Below are positions 1 to 43,590 of a stretch of DNA of 64,000 nt, in pieces (position 1 is the stretch's first letter; every line of letters starts with the position of its first letter). This stretch comes from Escarpia spicata. Its lineage: Eukaryota > Annelida > Polychaeta > Sabellida > Siboglinidae. Under the pieces are notes generated by a model. It did no database searches, was not told the DNA's origin, and was given only the letters and a program-made list of their open reading frames with translations. The translations under genes were made by a program, and so were the position numbers. Where the stretch lies: the NCBI GenBank assembly GCA_963995525.1, contig OZ023209.1, forward strand, positions 31,725,135 to 31,789,134. Reading direction: 5' to 3'.

Positions 1-220
1 TCTGCCAGGGAGCGGAGGGTAACGCGCTTTGAGAAAGCACTGGACACAGCGCTTTATAACAACTTATTTTACATATATTTGTATACGTTTCACTCTTGTT
101 GGCACCAAAAACTCAGTAAGACCAAAGACGCTATGCATATCATTATAGGGTCTTTGGTATGACTAAAATGAAGATTGTCATATCAAACTTGTTATCGTCC
201 GTATCTTCTCTTTTCAATAG

Positions 221-2483
<2,263 letters not shown>

Positions 2484-2910
2484 TCTGTCTCGCCACCGCG
2501 GCCCTTCTGTGTCAAACGGCATAAGATCGACACCAAGATGCGCCACCGGACAGTTTTGCTGGTGTGTCATATGTATTGGATGAGCGGCTGCATTTGATCC
2601 TACATCACCTGTGGAGCGTTTATGTGTATCTAAGCATGTGTCTATATTGTTCTATATGCAAATATGTTCTTCAAAACAATGTACTATGTTTCATTTCGAG
2701 TACCCAGGATCATGACCAAAAGACTACGGTGCAAGCGCCGCAAACGTGAAGCATTTTACAGATGTCGCGAGCAGCAGATTCACATCGATGTGGTGTGCAT
2801 GTTTACGGAAAGAAACGGGGCTTCTGCGCAGCATGGAGGCACGCTTGTTCTAGGTTGCGGTCCAGTCAAACGCCGAATTATTTCGTACGTAAATAGTTAT
2901 ATTATTTGAA

Positions 2911-2920
2911 AATAAATAAA
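2911..2920 (+). promoter_or_regulatory. Candidate poly(A) signal of the ITIM/ITSM-tail gene
   Basis: Two overlapping AATAAA hexamers lie about 430 nt after the stop codon. This gives a plausible 3' UTR, but no downstream GU-rich element stands out. Confidence 0.45.
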
Positions 2921-3500
2921 TGTACAATATAAACACTCGACCTCGTAAGAACACACATTTATACTGAAAGTTGAGTTTGAAATACGCTAACTTCTTAATC
3001 TTTCATTCTGGGTGTCCAGGTCTACACGTCTCCTGTTCACCCTCTTCCTTGGAACATTTGCCTGTGAGTTACCATTTGGCGGTGCATTTCACAACAAAAA
3101 GGTAGTTAATTACTAACTGTGTGTTGACTTATTTACCCCTCAAGACACTTTTATTCGTTCTGTATAGTCCGGCCACATCGCGCGGCCTTCGACAGCAGAC
3201 TGAAGTTACGCTTGTGTCACAAGATCTACGCCATGTGACACGAGTTGGAGCAGGACTGGTGGGAGCTCCTGGCCAACATATCTGTTCAAGAAACGAAGAA
3301 ACTAGATCATCTATCCATTCAAGGACTGTACTGTGTGTTTATTGTGTTTATGTTAATTTTACCTGGGAATTCTTAGCAAGCATTTCGTAATTGACGACTG
3401 CAAACATTAAATGGTCTGCTGAAACGTGTGTATGATTAAACTTAAGTAATGGTGTTCAGTGGTTTATTGTTCCATGAGTTTAAGCTGGTCATGAGTTATT
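2921..3500. other. Intergenic stretch without a supported gene
   Basis: There are splice-like AGs (3020, 3170) and short open frames, including a hydrophobic one at 3020-3100, but no start, phase or homology argument holds them together. I see no gene I can support. Confidence 0.3.
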
Positions 3501-4875
3501 ATTATGAGTATAATTTCACGATGACGTCTGACATGTCCGCATTTCGTCACGTCATACGTAATTCCCGTGAATAGTGACGCATTAGTGGAAATTGCTTTTC
3601 TGAAATCACTCCGAGGAATCGATTTTTTCAGATTATCTGATTGAAAGTAAGTGAAATGTCGTTCTTTTATTGAAAATGGATTACTACAATGAGAATGTCA
3701 AACGCATCGTTAAGCTACTACGTGCTACAGCTAATCCAAACACTGATTGTATAGTTTGTTAAACATTAATCACTAAAGTCTTCTTCTGACACCGTTTCCC
3801 AGATCGCCGCCATAACTAACTTGCAGGGGCCGGTTTCTTGTAGCGGCAAAAAACGCACTTGACGCTAATATGATTATCTTAGTAAATGACGCCAATTTGT
3901 TTAAAGAAAGCGTACATAAGAGATTACGGAAACACGTGATGCTAAGCAATTGTGTAACGTTAAGAACGCTTCATGAAACCGGGCCCTAGCCCCATAGTGA
4001 TTTCATCCAAACAGTATCTTAAGGGAAATTAAGTCGATGCGTTTTGCTTCACCAATTCACTAACAAAATTAATGAGCAGAGCCCAACCGTTGTGACGTCC
4101 TATTACATTATGTTTTGCGGCTAAAAACGCAGAGAAGAATCACGGCAACGCTGAGTTTAATCGAAACCTACTGGCGCGAGAAGTCGTGTATATATGTATG
4201 TACGTAGGCCTTGTATGTATGTATGTATGTATGTATGTATGTATGTATGTGTGTATGTGTGTGTGTGTGTGTATGTGTGTATGTTTATTTTACATACATA
4301 TATATGTATATGTGTGTGTGTATGTGTGTGCGTGTGTGTGTGTATGTGTGTGTGTGCGTGTGTGCGTGTGTGCGTGTGTGCGTGTGTGCGTGTGAGTGTG
4401 TATGTGTGCGTTTGTGCGTGTATGTGTGTGCCTATTCGTGTGCGCGTGCATGCGCGTGTGTAACCGTGAATCCCACTGCGCAGATCCAACTAAGTGTTTA
4501 ACTGTTGAATACTTTCCCTCGAGCGAAGGGTGGTAGAAATAAACACTACCCCTGACACATATCCTACACAGTGTACACAAGAAAGAAACAGTTGTACATA
4601 TGTCTTCTCCGTTCTTCACTGTGGCAACCAGGCTCGCACGCCCAAGACCAACAACCAATTTTTGGAAATCCACATAACTATACGCCCGACCAACCTCTAA
4701 TTATTTGTATCAAATGAGGCATTAACTAATCTTATTGCACGCTTTCAGATTGTGTGCGTGTAGGAGATAATTCGATATACCAAGAGTACTGATGTATTCA
4801 GCAATGGAATCAGTACCATTGTAATCAGTTCCATGGTGTCATCATTCTTCAGTTGTCGACGTTTGGACTGTCATC
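3500..4875 (+). repeat. Upstream flank of tetraspanin A, copy 1 of a segmental duplication
   Basis: Matches 42290-43542 in order and orientation. Shared landmarks are TTTCGTCACGT near 3541 against CTTCGTCACGT near 42336, a CTCCGAGGAATC block followed by TCTGATTGAAAGTAAG (about 3608-3655 and 42406-42447), the stretch reading AACATTAAT..ACTAAAGT near 3760 and 42555, an AATCACGGC block near 4138 and 42786, a TG-rich microsatellite, an AACCAGGC block, and CATAATTCTTCAGTTG or its equivalent just before the ATG. The promoter probably lies here, but no TATA box could be assigned confidently. Confidence 0.7.
4190..4470. repeat. (TATG)n and (TG)n microsatellite in the upstream flank of tetraspanin A
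   Basis: TATG repeats (4205-4250) pass into TG/TGCG repeats to about 4465. A TG/CA microsatellite occupies the equivalent place in front of gene B (42855-43194). Confidence 0.9.
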
Positions 4876-32467
<27,592 letters not shown>

Positions 32468-32533
32468 AAACGTCATATTGTTCGGAATGCTACAATATTA
32501 TGTTCCCTGAAAAAAACACTTTGTGTAGCCATA

Positions 32534-32539
32534 AATAAA
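32534..32539 (+). promoter_or_regulatory. Poly(A) signal of tetraspanin A
   Basis: AATAAA 67 nt after the stop codon, within ATAAATAAATAT. A short 3' UTR is implied. Confidence 0.6.
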
Positions 32540-33439
32540 TATAACAATTGTAAATGCGTCTCTCATTCTTACTTATACACCAAGTGTAAACGCTGTTATG
32601 ATTCAGTTGTTTCCCATTTGTGTTCATTGTTTGCCCGTGCGCTCCATTACACTTTTCTATTACTTCCATTGTATATGTCCGTGGCTAGAACATCCTTGTG
32701 TAGCCTACGTTTCTTTTACTGACTTCCATTGCAACACTTGGAAAGGTTTCGTTCTCCGATTTATTTAAATATGATTCTCCAACTGGTGTAGCCCATCGCC
32801 AAGTCCGGTTCTTTGATGTCTAAACCTGTATATGTGTGTGTGCGTGCGTGCATGCGGGCGCGCGTGTGTGTGCTTGCGTGCGTGCGTGGCGTGTGCGTTT
32901 GTTCTTAGCCCCTGGGTACCGACACAAAATTAGGTCGCCAAGCCAACTTAAATGGGTCGCCAAGAGTTTCCATTGTCAAGTGACAATCCAAACATTTTTA
33001 TTGTCCAGCTTGCTCGTTTCAGGTGATATAAAAACGAATAATTTATGTTAATTAACTGAATATGAAATATATATATCACACGGCATTTCAAAGTGATGCA
33101 CCACTTCTCTTACATTGGTCGCCTCGCTTGCGGGTGGTTGGGGTAGGTCATATGCTGTTTGAAGTTGCCAAAATGCGTGCTGAGCGGACTTGGCAACAGT
33201 CGCTGCTTTTGTTGATTCACTTCATATCACAGTACATTTTCACAGACAATATGTCATTATAATCTACATGTTCAAGCATAGTATAGTCTTTATCGTATTG
33301 TTTATCGCCATATTACCACCAACATTAATTGTCAAAGTTAATTATCGTAGATCTAATATAATTCTTCCTTCAATAAATTCCCACAAATATTATGTTGGAT
33401 ATTCTGGCACTGGAAACGTACATAATGAGATCCAAGTTC
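32540..33439. other. Intergenic sequence after tetraspanin A
   Basis: A TG/CG-rich stretch lies at 32832-32898; otherwise it is AT-rich with no supported gene. Confidence 0.4.
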
Positions 33440-33615
33440 AGTGAGTCCACGACGGGTTTTTTTCTTCATTTCCCTGCGTGGGGTGTTTTACTACCCCTAG
33501 CACTCTCACCAGATAGAAGGAACCAACGGCTACCGAACCACCGACCGGTTGGCATCAGGAATCGAACCCCGATTGCTCCGATCGACTGCTCGGCACTCTG
33601 ACCGCTCGAAAACAC
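33440..33615 (-). mobile_element. tRNA-derived SINE
   Basis: On the minus strand an A-box-like GAGCGGTCAGAGTGC (33607-33593) and a perfect B box GGTTCGATTCC (33568-33558) lie at tRNA spacing, like a Ser/Leu-type tRNA head, but the acceptor stem does not close. A body of about 100 nt follows to 33440. It is therefore a SINE and not a tRNA gene. Confidence 0.65.
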
Positions 33616-34000
33616 ATGCATAATCGATTGCCCTCCCTTTCCAAAAAAAATAGACATCGACTAAGTTCCAGTCTTATTCCTGTGTACATCCAGCGACACA
33701 TTTATAGGTAAGATTATTTATTATCTTCACGGGGATACAAACATATTAAATTCTGCGAATTTCATAGACGCGCGCCATGCTAAATTCAAGCGGGCGGCTC
33801 TCATTTCGACCAACGGTCGCTAGGTCGTGTACAGAAAAACACAACCAAATGGGGCTTTGAACAGGGTGGCGGAGAGGGTTAAAGATTATTTGAATAGCAG
33901 AATACTATTTTTCGAGTATATTAAATTCAGACTGGCAATACAAAATCATTTCACTTAGTCTTAAATATTTAAATAATCATAAGTAATAACGTAAGCGATC
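33616..34000. other. Intergenic sequence without recognised content
   Basis: AT-rich, with no open frame or repeat I can place. Confidence 0.3.
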
Positions 34001-34079
34001 TTTTGACCACATAGCATTTCCAACGAGGCACTGTACCACCGTTGCCGATGCCGTCCCATCAGCGAAGCTGTCATAACTG

Positions 34080-34333
34080 CAAGATGGAGTCTATTTGGGC
34101 TCGTGCTCCGTTTGCCACCCGATGCACCCGCTCAGCGAGCGATCGACAACTATTTCGCCGTGGACACAGGTGTCACGACATACATGGGTCGACCGCGAAC
34201 GACTCTGCCGACAGCGTTGAGCGCGGACCTGCGACGCATAGGCCGTACGCTACGTTGCCGTGCCGACGTCGCCGCTCTGCGCGCCCTTGACCGTGAACAG
34301 TGGCGACAATTGGGGCTAGTCATTTCAAAATAA
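34080..34333 (+). pseudogene. LINE reverse-transcriptase C-terminal fragment
   Basis: The frame 34103-34333 reads LRLPPDAPAQRAIDNYF, then GRPRTTLPTALSADL, then LRALDREQWRQL and a stop. This is the usual C-terminal tail of a family of invertebrate LINE proteins (HVLR..PA..A...YF, GRPxTTL, DRxxWRxL). It is GC-rich compared with its surroundings and 5'-truncated. Confidence 0.55.
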
Positions 34334-34522
34334 GAAGTGAAACAGACGCGAACTACATCACGTCTGCCACGCAAAGTGCACATAATGATAATAAGCGATC
34401 GGTGCCAAAACGAAGGACATAAATATTCTATTCCCACGTAATGTTGTGTTTGGTGTTTGTGGACATCAACATATGTAGAATTGTCGCTAAGAATTTTGTC
34501 TTTGGTGTTAGCGCTGAGATAT

Positions 34523-34721
<199 letters not shown>

Positions 34722-34978
34722 CATTATATATATATACAGGTATATATAATAATAATCTTTGTTGATACATAATGTTCAGTATAGCACATATGTAGCAATA
34801 ATATGAAACATGTATACATTACGTAACAATTGGAACGAAGCAACACATTGCTTGTGTTCCTTATTCATGTCATATTTGAAATGAAAACTATGATTCGTGT
34901 CAAAAAACAACATAATACATAAACATCTTCATAATAAACTAACTAATTATTTAATAATGCATTACACGAGTTCCCTAA

Positions 34979-35275
34979 CACTGAACACCGGGTGCATCTT
35001 AACATGACAACATTATACGAGTACCGTAAGACTGAACACTGGGTACATCTTAACATGACAACATTATACGAGTACCGTAAGACTGAACACTGGGTACATC
35101 TTAACATGACAACATTATACGAGTACCGTAAGACTGAACACTGGGTACATCTTAACATGACAACATTATACGAGTACCGTAACACTGAACACCGGGTGCA
35201 TCTTAACATGACAACATTATACGAGTACCGTAAGACTGAACATTGGGTACATCGTAACATGACAACATTACATAA
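34979..35275. repeat. 51-bp minisatellite, about 5.8 copies
   Basis: The unit contains ACTGAACACTGGGTACATC, CATGACAACATTATACGAG and a TACCGTAAG joint. Because 51 is a multiple of 3, both strands stay open with a 17-residue repeat (HLNMTTLYEYRKTEHWV on +). I read the open frames as a consequence of unit length and do not call a gene. Confidence 0.9.
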
Positions 35276-35284
35276 AAGCTGAAT

Positions 35285-37705
35285 TTAGCATATGTTTGCT
35301 AGAATTAGACGCTTTGTCATTTGTTTGAACATATGAAGAGATGTACAATATTGTAAATAGTTATTTGTAATAAATGTATTCCAGATTTTAGGACCAACAT
35401 AAGCCAAAGACAATGGTCTGCAATTATTCTTGCAGTATGGTGTTTTATATGTTACTTCCTGCCTTGTATTATATTTATGTGTGGATATTTGCAGGACAAA
35501 TACATCATGATATATATCTGGCAACATACCCCTATTATTCTTGTACATTAGAATACAGCATAAATATTTATTTACGTCATAAATATTCATTATTTGATAA
35601 GATGTAAATAAAGGCTGCGTATGATCAATACATCCTACATGACTTATTACACGCAAAACTCGTTTTTGGAGTAAATGAATTTTAGCAAGGTATATATTCG
35701 GGGCCCTTCCCCCAGACGACATTACAATAAGTAATATATGGGTATATAAACATGTAATACAGGTTTATCAATGATTTATTATCTAATTTGTTTGTCACCT
35801 TTTTTTATAATACCAATATTATTTGATATATATTTAATGTATGTGCTCCAATTCAATTTATTATTTATAAGCAGACCCAAAATCTTTATCTCATGTACAG
35901 TGTTAACTTGTATGCCGTCTATGCAAATGTTATTACACCTCTCTCTTATACTGATCGTATTACTAAAGGTCACTGTGTGAGTTTTCTGTATATTAAAAAA
36001 AGTTTATTAATTTTAAGCCATAAAGATAGTTTTTTTATTTCAGAGTTCAGAGCATTTTCCATTTCATCTATATTGTTGCCTTGTATAAAGATGCTCGTGT
36101 CAGCAGCAAACAATGGTAAACGTTGTGTCAGATAAATCATTTATATAGATAAGAAAGAGTAAAGGTCCCAGAATTGAACCCTGCGGAACACCACATGTTA
36201 TGTTTTTAAGGGAAGATTTTTTTCCGTAAAATTTTACTCGTTGTTGTCTTTTACTTAAAAAGTTACGAATACATTGGAGTATATTCCCTCTGATTCCATA
36301 ATGTGTTAATTTTCTCAATAATATATTATGATTAACGGTATCAAAGGCTTTGACTAAATCCAGAAATAACCCAATTACGTCCTCTTTGGTATCGATTGCT
36401 TTACTAATTTTGTCAATTAGCAGTGAAATAGCCATATCAGTGGGATATCCTTTCCTAAATCCAAATTGGGAATTAGACAAGATGTTATGTTTCATTATGT
36501 AGTTCATTAATCTATTGTACTTTAATCTTTCAAACACCTTTGAAAGTACAAGCAAGACAGAAATAGGCCTGTAATTATTAATAAATGATGTATCGCCATT
36601 TTTTTAAACGAGAACTATATCAGCTATTTTTAGTTGATCAGGAACATATCCTTGATCAAATTATAAGTTTACAATGTAACTTAAAGGATCAAGTAGTTTG
36701 GAGAAGGCCTGCTTGACAATAATAGGTTTTATGCCAACCCATTCAGGACTAGAGTTTATTTTTTGTTTAATAATTCCCTTTATCTCATCTGGTGTGGTTG
36801 GCGACAGATACATTGAATTTTTATAGACTCCTTGGAGGTAGTCATCAGGTCTCTCTGATATGACTGGTATTTTATCAGCCAGTTCTGGACCTATACTTGT
36901 AAAATATTAATTAAATGTATCAGCTATGCATTTTATTTTTTTTTGTCAATTTACCGTCAATTAGTAATTTGTCAGTAAATCAAAATGCTTCTTTCCTTCC
37001 TATAATACTCTTTAAAACTATCCAAGTTTTTTGTATATTACCCTTGTGCTGTTGAAGCTCACGTCGATAGTATTCTCTTTCTACTACAGTAATAAGACAA
37101 TTTAATTTATTTCTATATCTTTTATCATTAGTTTCATCGAAGACAGTCGTTGTTTTCAAGTAGTACATATACAATTTGTGTTTAGTTCTAATGGAGTGTC
37201 GGAGTCCCATAGTAATCCACGGTTTATGTTTTCTTGTCCTAATATTTGTCTTAGCTAACGGAAATGAATTATTGTATGCAACTAATATCTCATTAATGAA
37301 TACAGAATAACTTTCTTGAGGATCTCTGCATGCATAAACGTCATCCCAGCATATTTGATCTATACTCTCTTTGAATGTAGCAGTAGTCTATGCATTATAT
37401 ATTCTAGTCGCTATTGTCGTTTCTACCTTTGTGCTATCAGTATGTTTAGTGAGCAAAAATATTGGTAGGTGGTCAGAAATATCTGTATATATTATTCCAT
37501 GGAATTGAAAATTTGCACCAATTAAATCATTGCTGTATATATTATCGATGACAGTGGCAGTTGTTGCTGTTATTCTAGTAGGCTTGCTGATAAGGGGTAT
37601 AAATGCCTGTTTGAACATTGCATCTATGTAATCTTGGGTGTCCGTGTGACTACCATAATTATGTAAATTAAATATATATCTATATATATATAGCACTGGG
37701 ATATA
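35285..37705 (-). mobile_element. Degenerate jockey-superfamily LINE
   Basis: Minus strand, N to C: endonuclease C-terminus with NIYSNDL and ISDHLPIFLL (37708-37388), a linker (37210-36980), reverse transcriptase with FDTVNHNILLRKL and GVPQGSILGPLLFLIYIND (36555-36100), the region after the catalytic loop (35973-35779), and the C-terminal tail ending GPKIWNTF and an FKQMTKR helix (35722-35285). Frameshifts and stops lie between the parts. The 5' end is lost near 37700 in a TATA-rich stretch. Confidence 0.75.
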
Positions 37706-40700
37706 CATGGGTCAGGCCATGGAAACATTTCCAATTCCAAACTTTGATAAAAAAAAAAAAATATGTTTTAATACCCTGATTTCCACATGTTCCTCACAGA
37801 AGAGCATACAAATATGGCAGTGCATATCCAATAAAAATCACAACCGATACAGTCTTTTTTACAAGAGCAACAATTTTGATTTTTTTCTGCATGTGAGGGA
37901 CATCATATGCCAAATTATATTTCGTATGCCAGCAATGCCATAAAACAAAGTCCACATTGTGTTATGATAATTATATATACTGAAAGATGACTTGAGCAGA
38001 CACTTTTGCAAGAAACATTATATGAGTGTAGCGCATATTGACCGAACGTTGGCTTGCGTTAGAAGTAGGTATAATTTGCCTCAACTGAAGATGTTAAATA
38101 GCATTACTATGTTTTTTGCACATTCTGCTGAAAATTCCATTCGCCACCCTCTATATAACAACATCGTTGATGGCTTATTTATTATATTTAAATATTGTAC
38201 TTTAAGGCCATCTATATGTATACGGGCATGCTTCGAGCTGGATATATCAATAACAATTACAAAACGGACAATGTAAACATGACTGACATCATACGTATTT
38301 TTCACAACGAAGAAAAGTATCAGTTGTTTTTATTTCTAGCTACATTTCAAGACTTTTTCGCTGGAAGTGCACTAATTACACATGTCATTGCACCACATAG
38401 CATTGAAACACTAATTGTTGACAGTATGCATGGTTACATTGAAATAAACAGGTATTTTATATTGATTCATACACTTTTTATGGGCAAACACAACATAAAT
38501 AATTGGTGGGGCACTAAATACACACATCTACAGTCCAATTACCTAGTGTAATATGTTGGTATTACTCATATTGCTATTTTACCGTTTCCAACCAGTTTGA
38601 TCTCGAAAAAAGCTAATATTATCTTAACATGTTTCGTTACGGACACCATGCAGAACATACACATTGACGCAACATGTTGTGCTAGTAGAATGTCCAGAAA
38701 GATATTATAAAATGTATCTGGCTAATCGTTTCTGCACTGAGCAGAGAAGACAGAATAGATTATCAAAAATACTGCAACATCATTGGAACAAAGAATATGA
38801 ACAAAACACGTAACGGACATAATTGGCTAAGCCATTTCCACGCTGTGGCTAGTGCATCCTAATCAGCGTGTCTTCATTGGCCTTTGTTCTACGATAATAT
38901 AAAAGATCACCTTTGGATGTGTCATATTGTTCTTTGCGAACTGTATATCGGAAAAATTAAACATAATTTATGTTGGCATGATCCATTCATTTTACTATCC
39001 TTGCAATTTATTCTGGACCGACACGTTTCCCCATGTATCGTTCATCTTTCTACAGTGCCGCCACGTAGTCTCGAATTTCACAGTGGATCATTATTTCCTG
39101 TAGCTGGAATCACGAATCACTATGACGATGGTATCATTGAAATCAGTATAAGTCGTATATTGGCAATTTGGAGAGCTATGTCCTCTTCATCTAGCTTTAG
39201 TGACGTATTGCTGTATGTTGTGGTGTGAGTGAAACGAGTACTTCTTCAACGGAGGACAGCCAACTGAGATGTTACCTTTAGAAACAAACTCTTCCTGACA
39301 GCAACACTTTACCCAAATGTAGTTTCCTTGGTTCTGATGAAGCGATTGCATGTACCGCATGTCCCATAGAGGTGGTGCTCGGTTGCAAACCTTGTCACAT
39401 ATACACCTGCTTGTGTTTCTGCTTCAGTTGACTGTAGGATATGTTTGAGGGTGTTATTCTTCCCATGGTTGAATTCGACAAACCTTTCAGCAGTGTTGAT
39501 TACTTTGTCATGCCATGTCATGCCATGTCATGCCATGCAATGTCATGTCATTTCAATATGATATTCTGATCGCTTTGGTGATTCGCCCATGTCATCATTA
39601 GTCTTTTCCCATGTCCTATCTCGAACTAGACCCTTGACATAGGGGCAACGAAGAGTTCGTTGTGCTAGGATAGGACATACATCTTGCGAATGTCCCTGTA
39701 TTGCATCGGATATGAATCGCTCAAATAGCGTATGTACGTACGCTCTGACATATATTATAATAATGTTTTACAGGTAGGCGGCAAGTATGTTCAGGTAACC
39801 GTAGATGGTTGGCGAACAAAGGCTATGCTTGTTAGTGATCACAGTGTAGGTAAATGCGATTGGAGAAGCTAAATTGCCGACAATGCTAGTGCATGGGACG
39901 ATTGCTACATGCTGACTCTGTAGTAAACTAGAACCTACGTTCCAGCTTCCAGAATTTCCGCATCAGCAACGTTAGCAGTTTGTCTCCTTCTCCATTCCCA
40001 CACATGAGCATTGTTCTTTACGAGTTCTGGCCTGCTTCTCACCTGTAGGATGCATCTCTTATTTGCTCTTATATTCCTTAATTTTCTGTTGTGTTTTTAT
40101 CTTCCATGCCAGTTGTAATAAAATATCAAACATACAGTAGTATTCTTAAAATCATAGTAATTGGTTAATATGAGGTTATGTACATAATATTATATACGCA
40201 CATTTTGGATTATATCTTACAACAGTAACACTTTTAAAAAACATCAACATAAACACAGTAGGTATGGTATTCGTCACGCAAATTAAGCAAAAACGGTTGT
40301 GACTACCAATGTAATTATTAATCATCATGGCCTCGGGGGTAAATGTTCACTAGTTAGTTCGTAATTAAACAATATGCCTGACATGATGTGAACAACGTGA
40401 TGTCCGTCACAATATGCCTGACATGATGTGAACAACGTGATGTCCGTCACAATATCAGCCGGCTCTAAAACACATATGAATATATACTATTGTGATGCAA
40501 ACGTGCATCTTTTTAGATTAAAACTGTAGACACTATGTATGACTTGTGTAAATATGCGCATGCAAGTTATCACAACAGTTGTTCGTGACGGACATCATGG
40601 CTTACTGTGCACGTCACAGACACCATGCCATGTTTGCATGTACAGTACAACAAAACATAAATATCAAGCCATATTACATTGTAAGACAATATGGATACAC

Positions 40701-40808
40701 CAGCCAAGTAGTAAAGTCAATTTTTAGCTTAACATGGTTAAGCTACTGGAAATCTGAATATGACGTCCGTCACGAATTTTGCATTAAACAAGAACAAGAT
40801 CCACATAT

Positions 40809-40860
<52 letters not shown>

Positions 40861-41300
40861 ATTTAGAGATAGTCAATTATTGTTTTCACAGAATGAGTGA
40901 GATTATATGAAATTTTAACAGTGTATTAAGTGACTGCAAGTAGTACAGTAAATTAGCTTGCTGTTTGTCTTTAAAAAACGCGTTACGGACATTATGCAAA
41001 ATGTGCTGTTTTTTATCAGGTTGTAACATTCATAATTTTTCATTTATTTCAAATTATGGTTCTGGACACCTGTTCATTTCATCATTTGAACACAAAAGAC
41101 AAATGGCGACGAGTTTCTAAATTCAAAAGCCTTCTAGTGGCGTTATACCAAACATGGAAAAACTCCAAAATCATATCTTAGGAACCAGTTGTTGCAAAGT
41201 CATTCTGAAAATATGACTGCTTGTGAAGTTATGTATCTTAAAGTAATGACCATGAGACCAGAAGAAGTTGGTGAATTTGAAATGGGAACATTTTCTGTGG
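37706..41300. other. Intergenic region with a scattered GTNACGGACATNATG motif
   Basis: No gene supported. The motif or its reverse recurs near 38638, 38813, 40400, 40441, 40585, 40763 and 40981, and a 41-bp tandem duplication carrying it occupies 40371-40452. A 10-bp repeat (TGCCATGTCA) lies at 39510-39535, and (TA)n at 40812-40857. Confidence 0.45.
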
Positions 41301-41307
41301 CCTAACC

Positions 41308-41341
<34 letters not shown>

Positions 41342-41372
41342 TATATATATATATATATATATGAATATATAT
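41301..41372. repeat. (TA)n tract before a palindrome
   Basis: TA repeats interrupted by TATGAATATA units. Confidence 0.85.
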
Positions 41373-41670
41373 ATGCATGGAAATGGATATTAATTATAAT
41401 AAAATAGAAACGAGAGCATTGCTATATTTATATATATATATACTGTATATATATGTATATGTGTATTTGTGTATATATATATATATATATTTATATATAT
41501 AATTATATATATATATATATATGAATATATATATATATATATAATTATATATATCAATATATATATATATACACAAATACACATATACATATATATACAG
41601 TATATATATATATAAATATAGCAATGCTCTCGTTTCTATTTTATTATAATTAATATCCATTTCCATGCAT
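41373..41670. repeat. 298-bp near-perfect palindrome
   Basis: The left arm begins ATGCATGGAAATGG and the right arm ends CCATTTCCATGCAT. Unique blocks such as AACGAGAGCATTGC and its complement sit symmetrically, and small differences occur only in the central TA-rich part near 41521. Frames on it are low-complexity Tyr/Ile and not genes. Confidence 0.9.
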
Positions 41671-42289
41671 TGTAGAACTGTTCCTAAATCGACACCATAC
41701 TATATACAATTATTATATACATTTTAACGTAAAGTAAAAGTACGCAAGATTACCTCTTAGTATTAGATCGATATGCGTCGGAACGGGGGTATGGGTATTA
41801 AACCAATTAGAGTGTGTGGCTTTGTTTGCCTCTCAATATGTTGAGAACTGTGTAGATGTTTTGGTGATTGGCATCGGAGTTGCGACCTCCGAGCATAAAC
41901 TGCATCATCTTGTGGTAGATCCCTGAACATCTTTAACACCTCCGCCGTCTTGTGATGAACAATAGCACATATTCAACTCGTTCCGACGCCTGTGTAGTTG
42001 ACGCCACAACAACTGTATTGGAAAGAAAAGATCGTCAAAATACTGACGCTAAAAGTAAACAATGGCTATTTTCGATGCCAACCAAACAGTTCCCAAAAGA
42101 ATGTGCTCGATATTCAATATGCCATCCCTCATTGATTTATAAAATACGCGTTGGTTCATTTTAATGCATGTAGTGGCAACCAATACCACGATGCTTCCTA
42201 ACCCGTTGCTTGAAATTTTAATTTTGCATATTGATACTTTCTTCGAACGTCCGCCATTTGAACTGATTGACTTGACTCAGCACATTTTT
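41671..42289. other. Intergenic sequence without recognised content
   Basis: A 70-codon open frame at 41952-42164 has no recognised domain or gene context. Nothing is supported. Confidence 0.3.
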
Positions 42290-43542
<1,253 letters not shown>

Positions 43543-43590
43543 ATGGACAAGCGATTAATCATAGTGTTCACCGTGTTAGCAGCCATCATG
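43543..43590 (+). CDS. Tetraspanin B exon 1
   Basis: 16 codons (MDKRLIIVFTVLAAIM) ending ATG|gtgagt, equal in length to gene A exon 1 and preceded by the shared TTCTTCAGTTG element. Confidence 0.82.

Noticed and set aside
3019..3395. Possible exons with a hydrophobic start (3020-3100) and a following open frame (3171-3390)
   Set aside because: Splice phases do not agree, there is no initiating ATG, and no homology is recognised.
33541..33615. Possible tRNA gene on the minus strand
   Set aside because: A and B boxes are present but the acceptor and anticodon stems do not close, and a SINE body follows.
38884..39228. 114-codon plus-strand open frame
   Set aside because: No domain, no splice or promoter context, and composition like the surrounding AT-rich sequence.
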